Assembly: GCA_964610885.1 (NCBI GenBank)
Contig: CAZSWR010000004.1
Location: 20,610-84,609, forward strand
Direction of reading: 5' to 3'
DNA length: 64,000 nucleotides
Origin: CAZSWR01 sp964610885
GTDB lineage: Bacteria > Bacteroidota > Ignavibacteria > Kapaibacteriales > UBA2268
The notes beneath the pieces were generated by a model. It was not told the DNA's origin, ran no database searches, and saw only the letters and a list, made by a program, of their open reading frames with translations. Below, piece by piece: positions 8,853 through 18,263 of the stretch (position 1 is the stretch's first letter; every line of letters starts with the position of its first letter). Made by a program: the position numbers and the translations under genes.

Positions 8853-9150
8853 GGGGATGTCTCAAAAGTCCAAAAAACTGTTTTTTGTCATGTTGAACGG
8901 AGTGAAACATCCATATTCAGCAATGACTTATGAATGGCATAGATTCTTCACTACGTTCAGAATGACACTTTTGAGACAGCCCCTTCGATAAAAGCCATAT
9001 CTCCATTGTTATCAATGTTTAAGCACAAACCGTTTTAGCCCCCTTTGAAAAAGCAGGGTTGGGGGAGTTGTCGATTTTTCAATGAGTTACTGCAACTTTG
9101 GCAATGGGCAAGCCCCACTGCTTACAGAAAATACTTTTTCAACAGGCTGC
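8822..9150. repeat. outer inverted repeat enclosing a MITE-like element
   Basis: The left arm at 8822-8842 and the right arm at 9130-9150 are inverted copies (17 of 21 positions; shared core AGCCTGTTG). Between them lie the element at 8853-8983 and a spacer without a gene. The arrangement suggests one small element nested in, or abutting, a second. Most of the 630-bp divergent gap between the T9SS gene and dtd is taken up this way. Confidence 0.45.
8853..8983. mobile_element. MITE-like element, copy 1 of 3
   Basis: 131 bp. Terminal inverted repeats GGGGATGTCTCAAAAGT and ACTTTTGAGACAGCCCC match at 16 of 17 positions. Inside are inverted segments containing TGTTGAACGGAGTGAAACAT and GATTCTTCACTACGTTCAG, so the whole element can fold into one long hairpin. 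Related copies lie at 49746-49878 and 57274-57409. No transposase is encoded. The internal GAACGAAGTGAA word belongs to intergenic repeats I know to be widespread in Bacteroidota and other phyla. Confidence 0.85.
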
Positions 9151-9250
9151 TAGAATTATTACTACGCAGCATCGTCAAGAAATAAATAATTATTATATTG
9201 CATTCTTTTCATTATAAAACTATTACGAATTTTTAGAATATTTAATAATT

Positions 9251-9691
9251 ATGAGAGCAGTTGTACAAAGAGTAAGCCGGGCTTGTGTCGAAATCGAAGG
9301 CGAGGTTACCCGAGCAATCGGAAAGGGATTGTGCGTATTCATTGCAATCACAGACACAGACACACACGAAAAGACTGATTGGATGATTAATAAATTGATC
9401 AATCTGCGAATATTCGAGGACGGAGACGGCAAGATGAACCTTTCGGCAAACGATACCGGTGGGGAAATACTCCTCGTCTCGAACTTCACGCTCTATGGCG
9501 ATGCAGAAAGAGGATACCGCCCGAGTTTCAGCAAATCCTCGCGCCCGGAATTCGCCGAACCTTTCTATGACGAGTTCGTCCGAAGGCTCCGCGAAAGGCA
9601 CCAGCACAAAGTTGCAACGGGCAGCTTCGGCGCGATGATGGACATCAGCTTAGTGAACGACGGGCCGGTTACGGTAATAATTGAAAAATAG
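9251..9691 (+). CDS. dtd: D-aminoacyl-tRNA deacylase
   Basis: 146 residues, normal length. It hydrolyses D-amino acids mischarged onto tRNA (and glycine from tRNA-Ala), a cytosolic proofreading homodimer. MRAVVQRVSRACV is the standard N-terminus. The active-site segment SNFTLYGDAERGYRPSF corresponds to the usual SQFTL(Y/A)...KGxRPSF, with Asn for Gln. The C-terminal cross-subunit Gly-cisPro motif reads NDGPVT. The gene is monocistronic. A weak CTGCCC/GGGCAG hairpin follows at 9699-9724. Confidence 0.96.
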   Translation: MRAVVQRVSRACVEIEGEVTRAIGKGLCVFIAITDTDTHEKTDWMINKLINLRIFEDGDGKMNLSANDTGGEILLVSNFTLYGDAERGYRPSFSKSSRPEFAEPFYDEFVRRLRERHQHKVATGSFGAMMDISLVNDGPVTVIIEK

Positions 9692-9875
9692 GTGGCGACT
9701 GCCCCTTTATTCTTTTTTGGGCAGCGCAATGAAGAATGTAAAAATGAAACAGAATTCATTTCCCCTTATATTAGAATTCTCTGCCCCATATATTTGACAT
9801 TCTTTGCATAAATTTTATGCAACAAATCTCTGTTTATTATGTTATGAATTGTAAGTAAGTATTGAAAAGGCAGAT

Positions 9876-12800
9876 ATGAAGCAATTGCGCTACTTAATAA
9901 TCACGATGATGATGTTTTCAATGGCCGGCGAGTGTTTGGCTCAGGTCTTTTCATTAACGAATGTCAATTATTCAAATTTCCCAATCGTTAGCTCGCAATT
10001 CATTGCGCTCGACGAAATGAATAATCCATACCAAAACCTCAACGAGAATGATTTCAGAATCATTGAGAATAATATCACAATTCCTTCAACGGATGTAACC
10101 GTTAACTGCATCGAATCGACTATTGTCCCGCCGGTGGACGTCGTGCTGGCAATCGACCAGAGCAACTCCATGACGGAAACCGCACCCGATGGCTTGCAAC
10201 GCTGGGATTGGGTGGTCGAAGGGGCGACAAGTTTCGTCAATACTGTCGATTTCGTGAATGCCCCATCGTCGAGGATTGCCGTGGTTTCTTTCGGAACGTA
10301 TTCATACCTTCGATGCGGATTCTCGGCGAATAAATCTGTGATATGCGATTCAATACTTCGGACCTCTGTGGGCGGCGGGACGAGCTACCGAATGGTTCTT
10401 TTGGACAGGAATATTGGCGCAATTTCCTTGCTCGCCTCTAGGACCAGCGGCAACCGGAGGATTGTCGTTTTCCTCACCGACGGCCAGCCCCAAGACCAAA
10501 CCCCAACTCAGGAAATCATAAACCTGATGCTCGAAAATGGCATTCAATTCTATGCGATCACTCTCGGGACCGAAATGACCGCTGATTTGCAGCAAATCGC
10601 TTCGCAGACCGGCGGCAAATCGTTCAGCGCGAACACTTTGGCCGATGTGAGGGGAATTTATAATTACATTGCGCTCGATATCCAACGTACACAAACATGC
10701 ACAATCTCATGGAAATCGGCCTACCCATGCACGAATCCAGAATTGAATCGGAAGGTAGATGTCCAATTCGCAAGGAGCGCTAAAACTTTCAGCCTTTCTT
10801 ATACGCTCCCTTTGAGCGCATTGTTTAGCATCAAAAAGAGTACAAACACTGCTTATTTCGGCAATCCTGCGCCGGGCGGATTCTCCGACGTCGAGGTTAC
10901 TTTCACGCCCGAGACCGAGGACTACTACGTGCCTGCGGGCGGAGTAAGAATCGAACCGAGCAACTATTTCCAGATTACCGATTACGACGTGGGCGGCACT
11001 AATAAAACCCCTCCCCTGACTTTGCCGAAAGGAATAACTCGGCGAATGAATCTTAGATTCACTCAATCAGGCTCGATGACGTATCGCCAAGCAGTCCTCA
11101 CTCTCGACGGGGCGCCCTGCCCGGCCAGAATAGATTTGAAGGGCGGGCTTTCGCGCGTGGTCCTCATCGAACCGGACACGGCACAAATTTTCTCATCATG
11201 CGAGCCGATCGATATCGAGTGGATCGGCACCGATGTAACTTCCGTACTGAACCTGTATTACAGCATTGACGAAAAAAAAACGTGGCTGCCAATAGCAAAA
11301 AGTATTACCGGAACAAATAAATACACATGGACCAATCCACCGCAGAATCGTGAAATCTATATTATGATCAGCCGGAACAGCGAACTTGGATGCTTTTGGG
11401 TGCGCCAAATGGGTAGCACCGGCAAGGACATTGTAAACCAAATCACCTTCAATAAGGACACCACAGCCGTAACGCTCACCGGATACTATACCGACAGCAT
11501 CCGCGCCGGCGATACGACGATCAACAGCGTTGGAATAAAAGACTTTTTCTTGGCCCAATACAATACCGATGGGAACTTGGTTTGGATTCAATCTGCAGGT
11601 AGCCGTTTGGACGATTCGTCCTCCTGCGTGATAATCGATACTTCAGACAACATATATATCGCCGGGTCGCTCTGCTCGGGTGTGAAAATTGGAGCAATGA
11701 CCTACACCCTTCCCGACGCAACCGGGCAGTACTGCTTCGTGGCGAAGTATTCTCCGGCCGGCAAAGTAGAAGCAGTTTATGTGTTGGGGTCAAAATATAC
11801 AATCGACCAATTCGAAGCTCATGGGCAACGCCTTAGTTTCGACCCCAAAACAAAGCAAATCACTCTCTATGGAATCTATAAGGGCGCTTATAAAGACCTG
11901 AACAATTCTTTGCCCAAGGCTTTAGTGTTCAAGCCATTTACTGCAACGTTTGATACGGAACTGATGCCGAATATCATTCAGACCTATTCGGGCAGCTTTC
12001 CTGCCGCCAATCTTTCGGTCTCCGATGCTAACAGCAACACGTATTTGTCAGGAAATTTCTCCGGCACAGTGAATCAATGCTCATCAACGCTTGTATCGGC
12101 GGGAAACACAGACATTTATTTACGAAAATCGGGCGTAATCCCAGGTTCGTCCGATACACTTTCGTATGCAGTCCAAAGCCGTCAGCCAAAGCTGACTTTC
12201 TCATCAAACTCGATCGACTTCAACACGAGAATAACCGGAGCCTTGGCGGATACGACGCTTATCGCCGGTTTGTGCAATACGGATTCAATTCCTGTAACAA
12301 TTGTTTCTGCATCAGTAAGCGCCTCCGAAAGCGGAGTTTTTTCCCTTGGCAGCAGTCTGGCTGGGCTTGTAATCAATCCCGGCGAGTGCATTGATTTGCC
12401 TGTGGCCTTCAATCCGACTCATGTAGGTTCGTTCAGCGGAACAATCGGAATAGTTGTCGATTGCCCACAAGGAAAGACTTATTCGATAAGCCTGCGTGGG
12501 GCCGCGGTATGCAATTTGTTCACTTTGAGCAGCTACGATTTCGATCAAACCGGCATTGGCGACCAGCAGCAATCCGGCCGAATTGCCTTGATTACCAACC
12601 ACAACCCAGACCCCGTGGAAGTGCTTGTTTCAATTTCGGGCGACATGTCGGATTTTGTATCCACGTTGGCAGCCGGTTCGTTTATGCTCGAACCCGAAGG
12701 CAGTTTGTACTCGGATTTCACTTTCTCGCCCCAATCGGCAGGAAACAAATCCTTATTGCTGTCCTACACGTTCAATGTCGGCTGTCCGGCAAATTCGGCC

Positions 12801-14459
12801 ATCATCACCGGAATCGGCGTCCAGACGGACGTATCCGTTACGAACGCAACGTTCGGAAAGCACAGGCTGCTCACATCTTCAAAGAAAAAGATTTATGTCG
12901 AAAACAAATCAGCAATCGACCGTTCGGTTTTGACTATTGATTTTGAGCCAAGCGCGAAAAATGCTTTTTCATATACGAAACCGAATCTGCCATGGGTGAT
13001 TAAAGCCAACACCAAAGATTCCATTGAAATAAGTTTCGTCCCGACCGAAGAGATTTTGTATTCCAACAGGCTGCTATTCACGGTCGAGGGCCAATCCTCA
13101 CCAATTTCGTCGGCTCTGACAGGCGAAGGGATTCTTCCCCAAATTTCCCTGCGCTACGAGTGTTCCGAGCCGATCAAGCGCGGCACTATGGCCACGTCGA
13201 GGATCTACATCTACAATCCTTCTGCCTCCAGCGACCTAAAGGTGGAAAGTATTGACCTTGCGTCCACAGTAAATTACCACTTCCCTGCGCCGCTGCCGAT
13301 GCCGACCACGATTCGCTCGGGCGAGGAAACATTCTTTGATGTGATTTTCGCACCGCAAGCGAGCGGTATGATCGAAAATACTATTACTGTCAATTCCGAC
13401 GCCGCCCCCGGGCCGGACGAAGCGCCAATCGTGCCGACTGCATTGAAATATGCTTGCGAAGCGACCGGCGAAGACATTCCGGCATCCTTCGATTTCGATG
13501 GAGCAATAATTTGCTCGAGGTCTATTCTGAGTAAATCAATTAAAAACAATAGCACTTCCCAAAGCCTAACAATTGATAAAGCAACGATTAGCGGGCCCGG
13601 GCAGAGCCACTTCGCTTTTGTCAGCTCGCTGCCCATCGAAGTGCCTGCCAACGAAAGCAGAGAACTTTCGATTGCTTTCTCGCCCGACGAAGAAATGGAT
13701 TATTCGGCAGAACTGACTCTCGGCTCCGGCAGCACCGCGCTGGGCACTGTACCCCTGAGCGGCCACGGAGTGGGCCTCCGGCTCTATTTCGAGCTTGATA
13801 CGCTCAGATTCACCCCCGGGCAAACCGTCTCGCTCAGCGTCTTTGGCCGGTACTCCGAACTTCGCGAGCCACCTGTGTCGCTTGGCTCCATGATTGATTA
13901 TAACCGAAACACTCTCGTTTTGCGCCAAGGAGCCATCAGAAACGGCAATTTGGCCGGGATTGTGTGGAGCCAGCAAGGATGGCAGCCCGCCACAATAACC
14001 GGAACGGGCAATTTCCCGAATGAGTACTCTGGGCTGCTATTCACTGCCGATTTCGCTTCGTACCTGGGCGATTCCATTTCGTCGTTTGTCGGCGTGCGCC
14101 CCATATACGAGGACTGCTCGGCCGGATTAACAGATTCGGCATTCACAAAGATAACCGGAGTATGCTTCTCGGAGGGTCGTTTCGTGGAAGTTGGCGCAGC
14201 TGGCTTCGGCTTGGAGAGTTTGCCCAATCCATTGCGCAACAACACGAAGCTCAACTACAGCCTGCCATTCGATATGAACGTAGAGATTAGTATATATAAT
14301 TCAATCGGTTCGAGAGTGATGCAATTGGCAAATGGATATTCTTCCAAAGGAGTTTCAAGCATTCTCTTCCCTGCGGAGGAACTGAGCGCGGGGCTGTATT
14401 TGGTTCGGATGATCGGCGGAGGGCAGGCGTCGTCGATCCAAGTTATTATCGAAAAATAA
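9876..14459 (+). CDS. giant VWA / anchor-D surface protein with T9SS sorting domain
   Basis: 1527 residues. Signal peptide ~1-22. A short Ig-like lead-in (ALDEMNNPYQNLNENDFRI) precedes a von Willebrand A domain (~88-268) whose metal-ion site is intact: DQSNS at 94-98, a conserved Thr in GGTSYR and FLTDGQP. The middle (~500-680) has SBBP/propeller-like repeats ending in phrases such as FFLAQYNTDGNLVW and CFVAKYSPAGKVEAV. Several Ig-like anchor-D modules follow (ISFVPTEEI and VIFAPQASG are typical). The C-terminus (LPNPLRNNTKLNYSLP ... IQVIIEK) is a T9SS type A sorting domain. Probable cell-surface adhesin or matrix protein. Shares the lead-in plus VWA arrangement with 28245-33824. Confidence 0.9.
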   Translation: MKQLRYLIITMMMFSMAGECLAQVFSLTNVNYSNFPIVSSQFIALDEMNNPYQNLNENDFRIIENNITIPSTDVTVNCIESTIVPPVDVVLAIDQSNSMTETAPDGLQRWDWVVEGATSFVNTVDFVNAPSSRIAVVSFGTYSYLRCGFSANKSVICDSILRTSVGGGTSYRMVLLDRNIGAISLLASRTSGNRRIVVFLTDGQPQDQTPTQEIINLMLENGIQFYAITLGTEMTADLQQIASQTGGKSFSANTLADVRGIYNYIALDIQRTQTCTISWKSAYPCTNPELNRKVDVQFARSAKTFSLSYTLPLSALFSIKKSTNTAYFGNPAPGGFSDVEVTFTPETEDYYVPAGGVRIEPSNYFQITDYDVGGTNKTPPLTLPKGITRRMNLRFTQSGSMTYRQAVLTLDGAPCPARIDLKGGLSRVVLIEPDTAQIFSSCEPIDIEWIGTDVTSVLNLYYSIDEKKTWLPIAKSITGTNKYTWTNPPQNREIYIMISRNSELGCFWVRQMGSTGKDIVNQITFNKDTTAVTLTGYYTDSIRAGDTTINSVGIKDFFLAQYNTDGNLVWIQSAGSRLDDSSSCVIIDTSDNIYIAGSLCSGVKIGAMTYTLPDATGQYCFVAKYSPAGKVEAVYVLGSKYTIDQFEAHGQRLSFDPKTKQITLYGIYKGAYKDLNNSLPKALVFKPFTATFDTELMPNIIQTYSGSFPAANLSVSDANSNTYLSGNFSGTVNQCSSTLVSAGNTDIYLRKSGVIPGSSDTLSYAVQSRQPKLTFSSNSIDFNTRITGALADTTLIAGLCNTDSIPVTIVSASVSASESGVFSLGSSLAGLVINPGECIDLPVAFNPTHVGSFSGTIGIVVDCPQGKTYSISLRGAAVCNLFTLSSYDFDQTGIGDQQQSGRIALITNHNPDPVEVLVSISGDMSDFVSTLAAGSFMLEPEGSLYSDFTFSPQSAGNKSLLLSYTFNVGCPANSAIITGIGVQTDVSVTNATFGKHRLLTSSKKKIYVENKSAIDRSVLTIDFEPSAKNAFSYTKPNLPWVIKANTKDSIEISFVPTEEILYSNRLLFTVEGQSSPISSALTGEGILPQISLRYECSEPIKRGTMATSRIYIYNPSASSDLKVESIDLASTVNYHFPAPLPMPTTIRSGEETFFDVIFAPQASGMIENTITVNSDAAPGPDEAPIVPTALKYACEATGEDIPASFDFDGAIICSRSILSKSIKNNSTSQSLTIDKATISGPGQSHFAFVSSLPIEVPANESRELSIAFSPDEEMDYSAELTLGSGSTALGTVPLSGHGVGLRLYFELDTLRFTPGQTVSLSVFGRYSELREPPVSLGSMIDYNRNTLVLRQGAIRNGNLAGIVWSQQGWQPATITGTGNFPNEYSGLLFTADFASYLGDSISSFVGVRPIYEDCSAGLTDSAFTKITGVCFSEGRFVEVGAAGFGLESLPNPLRNNTKLNYSLPFDMNVEISIYNSIGSRVMQLANGYSSKGVSSILFPAEELSAGLYLVRMIGGGQASSIQVIIEK

Positions 14460-14636
14460 AATCCTATAATACATATTTTGTAAGATACGGTACTATTAGT
14501 TTTTATATAGATTTGATTCATTTGCAAATAATATAATATTTGTTTTTTGCGACAGAGCTTACTTTTCGTGTTTGTGAATGAGCAAAAATAATGTTAAATT
14601 GTTAATTTATAATTAACTGTTTAGCAGTGATTGACA

Positions 14637-15593
14637 ATGGATTTTCAAAAATCATTAGCATCGAAACTCGGGGGCTACTTCGATTCGGTCATAGCAGAGC
14701 ATCAGGAAAAGCATAAATCATCACCGGAATCCTTCCCGGGGCTGGAAATGCTCAAGGACAGGCTGAACCACTACATTGATATGTGCATCGATGATTGCAA
14801 CGCTATCAAGGGTCAGGTGAACGATCCCGATTCCATCGATTTGCTAATTGATATTATCAAATCTGTATCAGAACTTATTCTCGAAATCGGATACGCTCAC
14901 GGCAAACACGAGCAAATCACTCGCGATTCGCTGCTACACGTACTTCTTTCTGCATTCTCGCGCGCCGGTTGCCCCGAACTGAGCCTGCCGGATAGAATCA
15001 TTATCAATTCAATCCCTGACTACGCATTGCAACAATCTGTCAACAAATTGGCCTCATACTTCGCTCAGAGCTTGGTCAAATCCGTTGTAGTCAATTGGAC
15101 CCCGAAAATCGGCCACGTGTTGCTAATCGGCTGGGTTAAATACATCGTAACCCGCATGTATAACCGCGCTAACGATTTCTTCGCCCAAACATTCGAGATT
15201 AGCCCCGAAAAGAGTGCTTTCTTCACCGAACCCCAAGGCCAGCAATCCAAGGATATTGTCTTGGAGAAAATGAAGATCCAGCTTCTGATGAACCTAATGA
15301 AAAGCGATGGCGAGATTGCTCCCGAAGAATACGAGTATATCGAGCTCATGCTTAGCAATTCAATTCTGCCGGAGGCCGAAAGGGATGAATTGCTGTCGCA
15401 GGCCAACACGCTCGACCAGTGCTCAATTGATTTCAAACTCCTTTCGTCCATCGCAGAGGATCCCATTCTGATGATGCTCGACCTGTACGCGCTTGCGAAA
15501 CGTGACGGCAAAATTCACGAAATGGAAAAGAAATACCTGGAAGAGGTTGGCAGCAAACTCGGCATTTCCGAGCGTGTTATGCTATACTTCTAA
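14637..15593 (+). CDS. TerB-like helical protein
   Basis: 318 residues from the ATG at 14637; a TTG two codons earlier is possible. Cytosolic and helix-rich. The C-terminal ~110 residues read LLMNLMKSDGEIAPEEYEYI ... LYALAKRDGKIHEMEKKYLEEV, two copies of the acidic helix-pair pattern (A-x-x-DG-x-I-x-x-x-E) of the TerB/DjlA-N fold. That fold may bind metal through Asp/Glu. The N-terminal ~200 residues match nothing I recognise. No other tellurite-resistance gene is nearby, so a tellurite function should not be assumed. Confidence 0.8.
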   Translation: MDFQKSLASKLGGYFDSVIAEHQEKHKSSPESFPGLEMLKDRLNHYIDMCIDDCNAIKGQVNDPDSIDLLIDIIKSVSELILEIGYAHGKHEQITRDSLLHVLLSAFSRAGCPELSLPDRIIINSIPDYALQQSVNKLASYFAQSLVKSVVVNWTPKIGHVLLIGWVKYIVTRMYNRANDFFAQTFEISPEKSAFFTEPQGQQSKDIVLEKMKIQLLMNLMKSDGEIAPEEYEYIELMLSNSILPEAERDELLSQANTLDQCSIDFKLLSSIAEDPILMMLDLYALAKRDGKIHEMEKKYLEEVGSKLGISERVMLYF

Positions 15594-15720
15594 CAGCTTG
15601 GCATTTAAACCCCTTTGGCGATTATTTTGTCAATATGTGTATAAGGAATATTTTCCACACACGAAACCTTTCTTTAGTTAAATTCGTATTAATGGTTTTG
15701 ACAACTTTTGCAGGATACAA

Positions 15721-16392
15721 ATGAAGCGATTCCTCACTTGCTCCTCGTTGTTAATAGTGCTCTTGGGGCTGGCAGCCCACGCAGCCAGTTTCGAGGTTGG
15801 CATTTTTGGCGGGCCGACGATGCCCAGTAATGAATTTGGCAAAGCTGTCTTCGGCAATGAACAGTTCTTATCCTATGGCTCGACTCCCGTAGGCTTCCAT
15901 GCCGGCGCCGAATGCAAAATCCGTTTGGACGAGAGAATCCGTCTGTTCGGCGATATTTCAATTCACAAGATTCCCAATACGAACAATTCTTATGTACCGA
16001 TTAGGCAAAACGGAATTCAAATTGCAGGCGTTGAAGATGCAATTTACACGGTTCCGTACAACGTATCGCAAGTTTTAGTTCCGATCACCGTTGGCGTCGA
16101 GTATTTTTTCCTAAGGTTCGAAAGTTTTGACTTTTTTATCGCACTCGGAGCCAGCGTGAACTATTTTTCGAATGATATCTCTCTTGATAATATTAACAAA
16201 TGGTACCATGAATTCGTCGAAGACGGCATCCGCATGGGCGCTTCGGGCGGGCTTGGTGCAAATATAAAAATCAGTTCATCGACCGCGATCGAAATCAAGG
16301 GCAAGTACAATTGCTCCAATATTGTGGCTAAAAGCCCCGAAACCACTCGCAATTATTTCACGGTTTCGGCCGGCTTATTGTTTGGAATCTAA
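15721..16392 (+). CDS. outer-membrane beta-barrel protein, tandem paralogue A
   Basis: 223 residues with a signal peptide (MKRFLTCSSLLIVLLGLAAHA). The mature start ASFEVGIFGGPTMPSNEFG, the regular alternation of hydrophobic and polar residues, and the end TVSAGLLFGI are typical of OmpA/OprF-like eight-stranded porin-family barrels. Followed 27 bp later by a paralogue with the same opening pattern (GFDIGIFGGLSTPNDK). No periplasmic domain. Function unknown; structural or small-solute roles are possible. Confidence 0.8.
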   Translation: MKRFLTCSSLLIVLLGLAAHAASFEVGIFGGPTMPSNEFGKAVFGNEQFLSYGSTPVGFHAGAECKIRLDERIRLFGDISIHKIPNTNNSYVPIRQNGIQIAGVEDAIYTVPYNVSQVLVPITVGVEYFFLRFESFDFFIALGASVNYFSNDISLDNINKWYHEFVEDGIRMGASGGLGANIKISSSTAIEIKGKYNCSNIVAKSPETTRNYFTVSAGLLFGI

Positions 16393-16419
16393 ATACTTTA
16401 ATTATAAAAGGGTTGTAAC

Positions 16420-17097
16420 ATGAAAAAAGTTCTAATTATTGTCGCGCTTGCGATTCTTTCAGCCGCGAATGCCTATGCGCTGCCAGGCTTTGACATCGGT
16501 ATCTTTGGCGGGCTTTCCACTCCGAACGACAAGATTCCAAACGTTTATACTTTGAAGGACAAAAATGTGGGATCGATGGTATTCGATGGCGCCATGAGCG
16601 GCTTCCATATCGGTGCCAAGGTTCGCATTGGCCTTTCTGACAATCTTTCTTTCGTCGGTAGCCTCGCTTGGCACCATTTGCCCGAAACGCAAACCTTTTA
16701 TACGAGTAACCTGCAAACCCAAACATTTGGCTTAAAGAAATTATTCGCTCCTGAAGAAATTCCCGCACTGAATTCAAAGCAGGAGATAATTCCGTTCACT
16801 GTCGGGCTGAACTACAAATTCTTGAATGCGAAAGTAGTCAACGGGTATTTCGTCGGCGATTTGGCGTACAACTATTTCTCGAATAAATTGGACGTTCCTG
16901 CGGCTGTGGACGCTTTGGTAAGCGCCTCGAAGACTTATGGCCGCGTTGGCGCAGGCCTTGGCGCGGGATTCGATCTGAACCTCGTGGTGATGAAAATCGG
17001 CCTTGAGGGCAAATACAACTTCACAAACCTTATCGGCAAGGAAGACGGCGAAGACGCCAAGAACTTCTTCTCGCTCTCGCTTTGTTTATATCTGTAA
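16420..17097 (+). CDS. outer-membrane beta-barrel protein, tandem paralogue B
   Basis: 225 residues. Signal peptide MKKVLIIVALAILSAANAYA, then FDIGIFGGLSTP. Both genes share a Y-x-F-L-based strand (GVEYFFLRFE versus GLNYKFLNAK), a YFSN turn and a closing KYNxxN...FFxxSxxL strand, so they arose by tandem duplication and have diverged. GGGTTG lies upstream of the ATG. Transcription ends at the hairpin at 17123. Probably co-transcribed with 15721-16392. Confidence 0.82.
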   Translation: MKKVLIIVALAILSAANAYALPGFDIGIFGGLSTPNDKIPNVYTLKDKNVGSMVFDGAMSGFHIGAKVRIGLSDNLSFVGSLAWHHLPETQTFYTSNLQTQTFGLKKLFAPEEIPALNSKQEIIPFTVGLNYKFLNAKVVNGYFVGDLAYNYFSNKLDVPAAVDALVSASKTYGRVGAGLGAGFDLNLVVMKIGLEGKYNFTNLIGKEDGEDAKNFFSLSLCLYL

Positions 17098-17122
17098 GCT
17101 AAGAATATAATAATATTTCATC

Positions 17123-17158
17123 AGGATAAACGAATTCATTTTCGTTTATCCTTTTTTT
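17123..17158 (+). terminator. rho-independent terminator after the barrel pair
   Basis: AGGATAAACGAA and TTCGTTTATCCT form a perfect 12-bp stem with a 6-nt loop, followed by a run of T. It begins 26 bp after the stop of paralogue B. Confidence 0.93.
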
Positions 17159-17531
17159 ATCCTACTCAATGTTTATCAGGTGGCAGATAATTATTTAGTG
17201 TATCATTTCTATTCTTGCCTATTCGCCATATCTTGCAACAGATTTCCCAGCTGTGTCTGTTTTCGATTACAGATCGCACTATCGAGCGAACAATATAGTC
17301 AGCATTTTCCATGCAATGTTTATTGATTTTATTGTTTTTGGGATATTTTTATTTTCCATTAAAATATTTGTAATATTCAAACGAAAATATTAATTATTGA
17401 ATCATTGATAATTAATATTCACTATCTCTACCAAATAATAAACTTTTACAACGAATTATTATGGTAATATTGCATTGGCAAATCATGGCCAATGTGATTT
17501 AAATAATATTTAACTTATTTAAGGAGTAGTT
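17159..17531. other. AT-rich intergenic stretch upstream of 17532
   Basis: About 370 bp, very AT-rich. No gene or convincing repeat is seen except an AGGTGGCAG word near 17179 that resembles the short intergenic word at 2744 and 9691. It must contain the promoter of the small protein at 17532. Confidence 0.5.
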
Positions 17532-17966
17532 ATGAAATGCGAAGCATTTGACCAAGACATTGAAAACACCTTTAGCCAGTATGGAAAGTTAGGTGTGAAA
17601 GTTGATTTGCTTATGGCACGCGACAGACCTTCTGTAACACCACCGTACGATTGGATTGATGTGATGGTCGAAACGGCACCTGTTATCGCGCAACCATCTC
17701 CGCAAGCGGACACATGGCACTATGGAGGTCTAATTTCAAAGACAACTTCACCTGTCCCTCTTGGAATTAGAGTAATCAACAAGGATAAGCTCATTGGGTC
17801 TGAGAATGCAGCCAAAAAACTTCCTCCGGGATTTGATTTGCAAACTGCTAATTGCGAACTGAGCTGGCACGTAAATAATACGGATAAAGAACCGACATAT
17901 TCATTCTACCACGATAAGGCTCATCATTCAATCGGAGCCTACACTGGTACAATTATCAAAGAATAA
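17532..17966 (+). CDS. hypothetical protein, no recognisable family
   Basis: 144 residues starting MKCEAFDQDIENTFSQYG; AGGAG sits 7 nt before the ATG. No signal peptide or membrane helix, so probably cytosolic. The middle is rich in Pro and Thr/Ser (VETAPVIAQPSPQADTWHY), and the C-terminal half has several His (WHVNNT, FYHDKAHHSIGAY). I recognise no domain. The gene is isolated: 430 bp of spacer lies before it and two strong hairpins plus a bidirectional terminator follow. That suggests an independent and perhaps strongly expressed transcript. Confidence 0.75.
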   Translation: MKCEAFDQDIENTFSQYGKLGVKVDLLMARDRPSVTPPYDWIDVMVETAPVIAQPSPQADTWHYGGLISKTTSPVPLGIRVINKDKLIGSENAAKKLPPGFDLQTANCELSWHVNNTDKEPTYSFYHDKAHHSIGAYTGTIIKE

Positions 17967-17996
17967 TTTCATTTCTATGTTTGTGTATCCATATTT

Positions 17997-18029
17997 GCCT
18001 CTTGAAGAATTTTCTTCAGGAGGCTTTTT
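17997..18029 (+). terminator. rho-independent terminator after 17532-17966
   Basis: GCCTCTTGAAGAA pairs with TTCTTCAGGAGGC (13 bp with one G-T wobble), followed by five T. It starts 30 bp after the stop codon. Confidence 0.9.
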
Positions 18030-18151
18030 ATTGATTACATGATGACAAAATATTATTTTATATTATCTGTTCTATGCAGAATTTTGGTACAATAAAATAT
18101 TCACACATAAATTATTTTGAATAATTCTCTCTTGAGCTAATCGAAAAGACA

Positions 18152-18190
18152 AACACAGCCTGCCCATTATTCAAATGGGTGGGCTGTGTT
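18152..18190. repeat. 17-bp hairpin without T-run
   Basis: AACACAGCCTGCCCATT (18152-18168) pairs with 18174-18190 over 17 positions (two wobbles) around a 5-nt loop. It lies between the terminator of 17532-17966 and the bidirectional terminator at 18207. It may be an extra terminator or the stem of a small RNA. Confidence 0.6.
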
Positions 18191-18206
18191 ATATGCAAGC
18201 ACATAT

Positions 18207-18243
18207 AAAAAAAGGCAGCATACATTAAGTTGCTGCCTTTTTT
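18207..18243. terminator. bidirectional terminator
   Basis: AAGGCAGCA/TGCTGCCTT stem flanked by seven A on the left and six T on the right, so it works on both strands. It ends the aspartate ammonia-lyase gene (minus strand, stop at 18264) and can catch read-through from 17532-17966. Confidence 0.88.
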
Positions 18244-18263
18244 GAATTGTCTACGATGATTGT

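Noticed and set aside
14637..15593. Tellurite-resistance function for the TerB-like protein
   Set aside because: Only the helical fold is visible. None of TerA/C/D/E/Z is nearby and TerB-like folds occur in many unrelated proteins.
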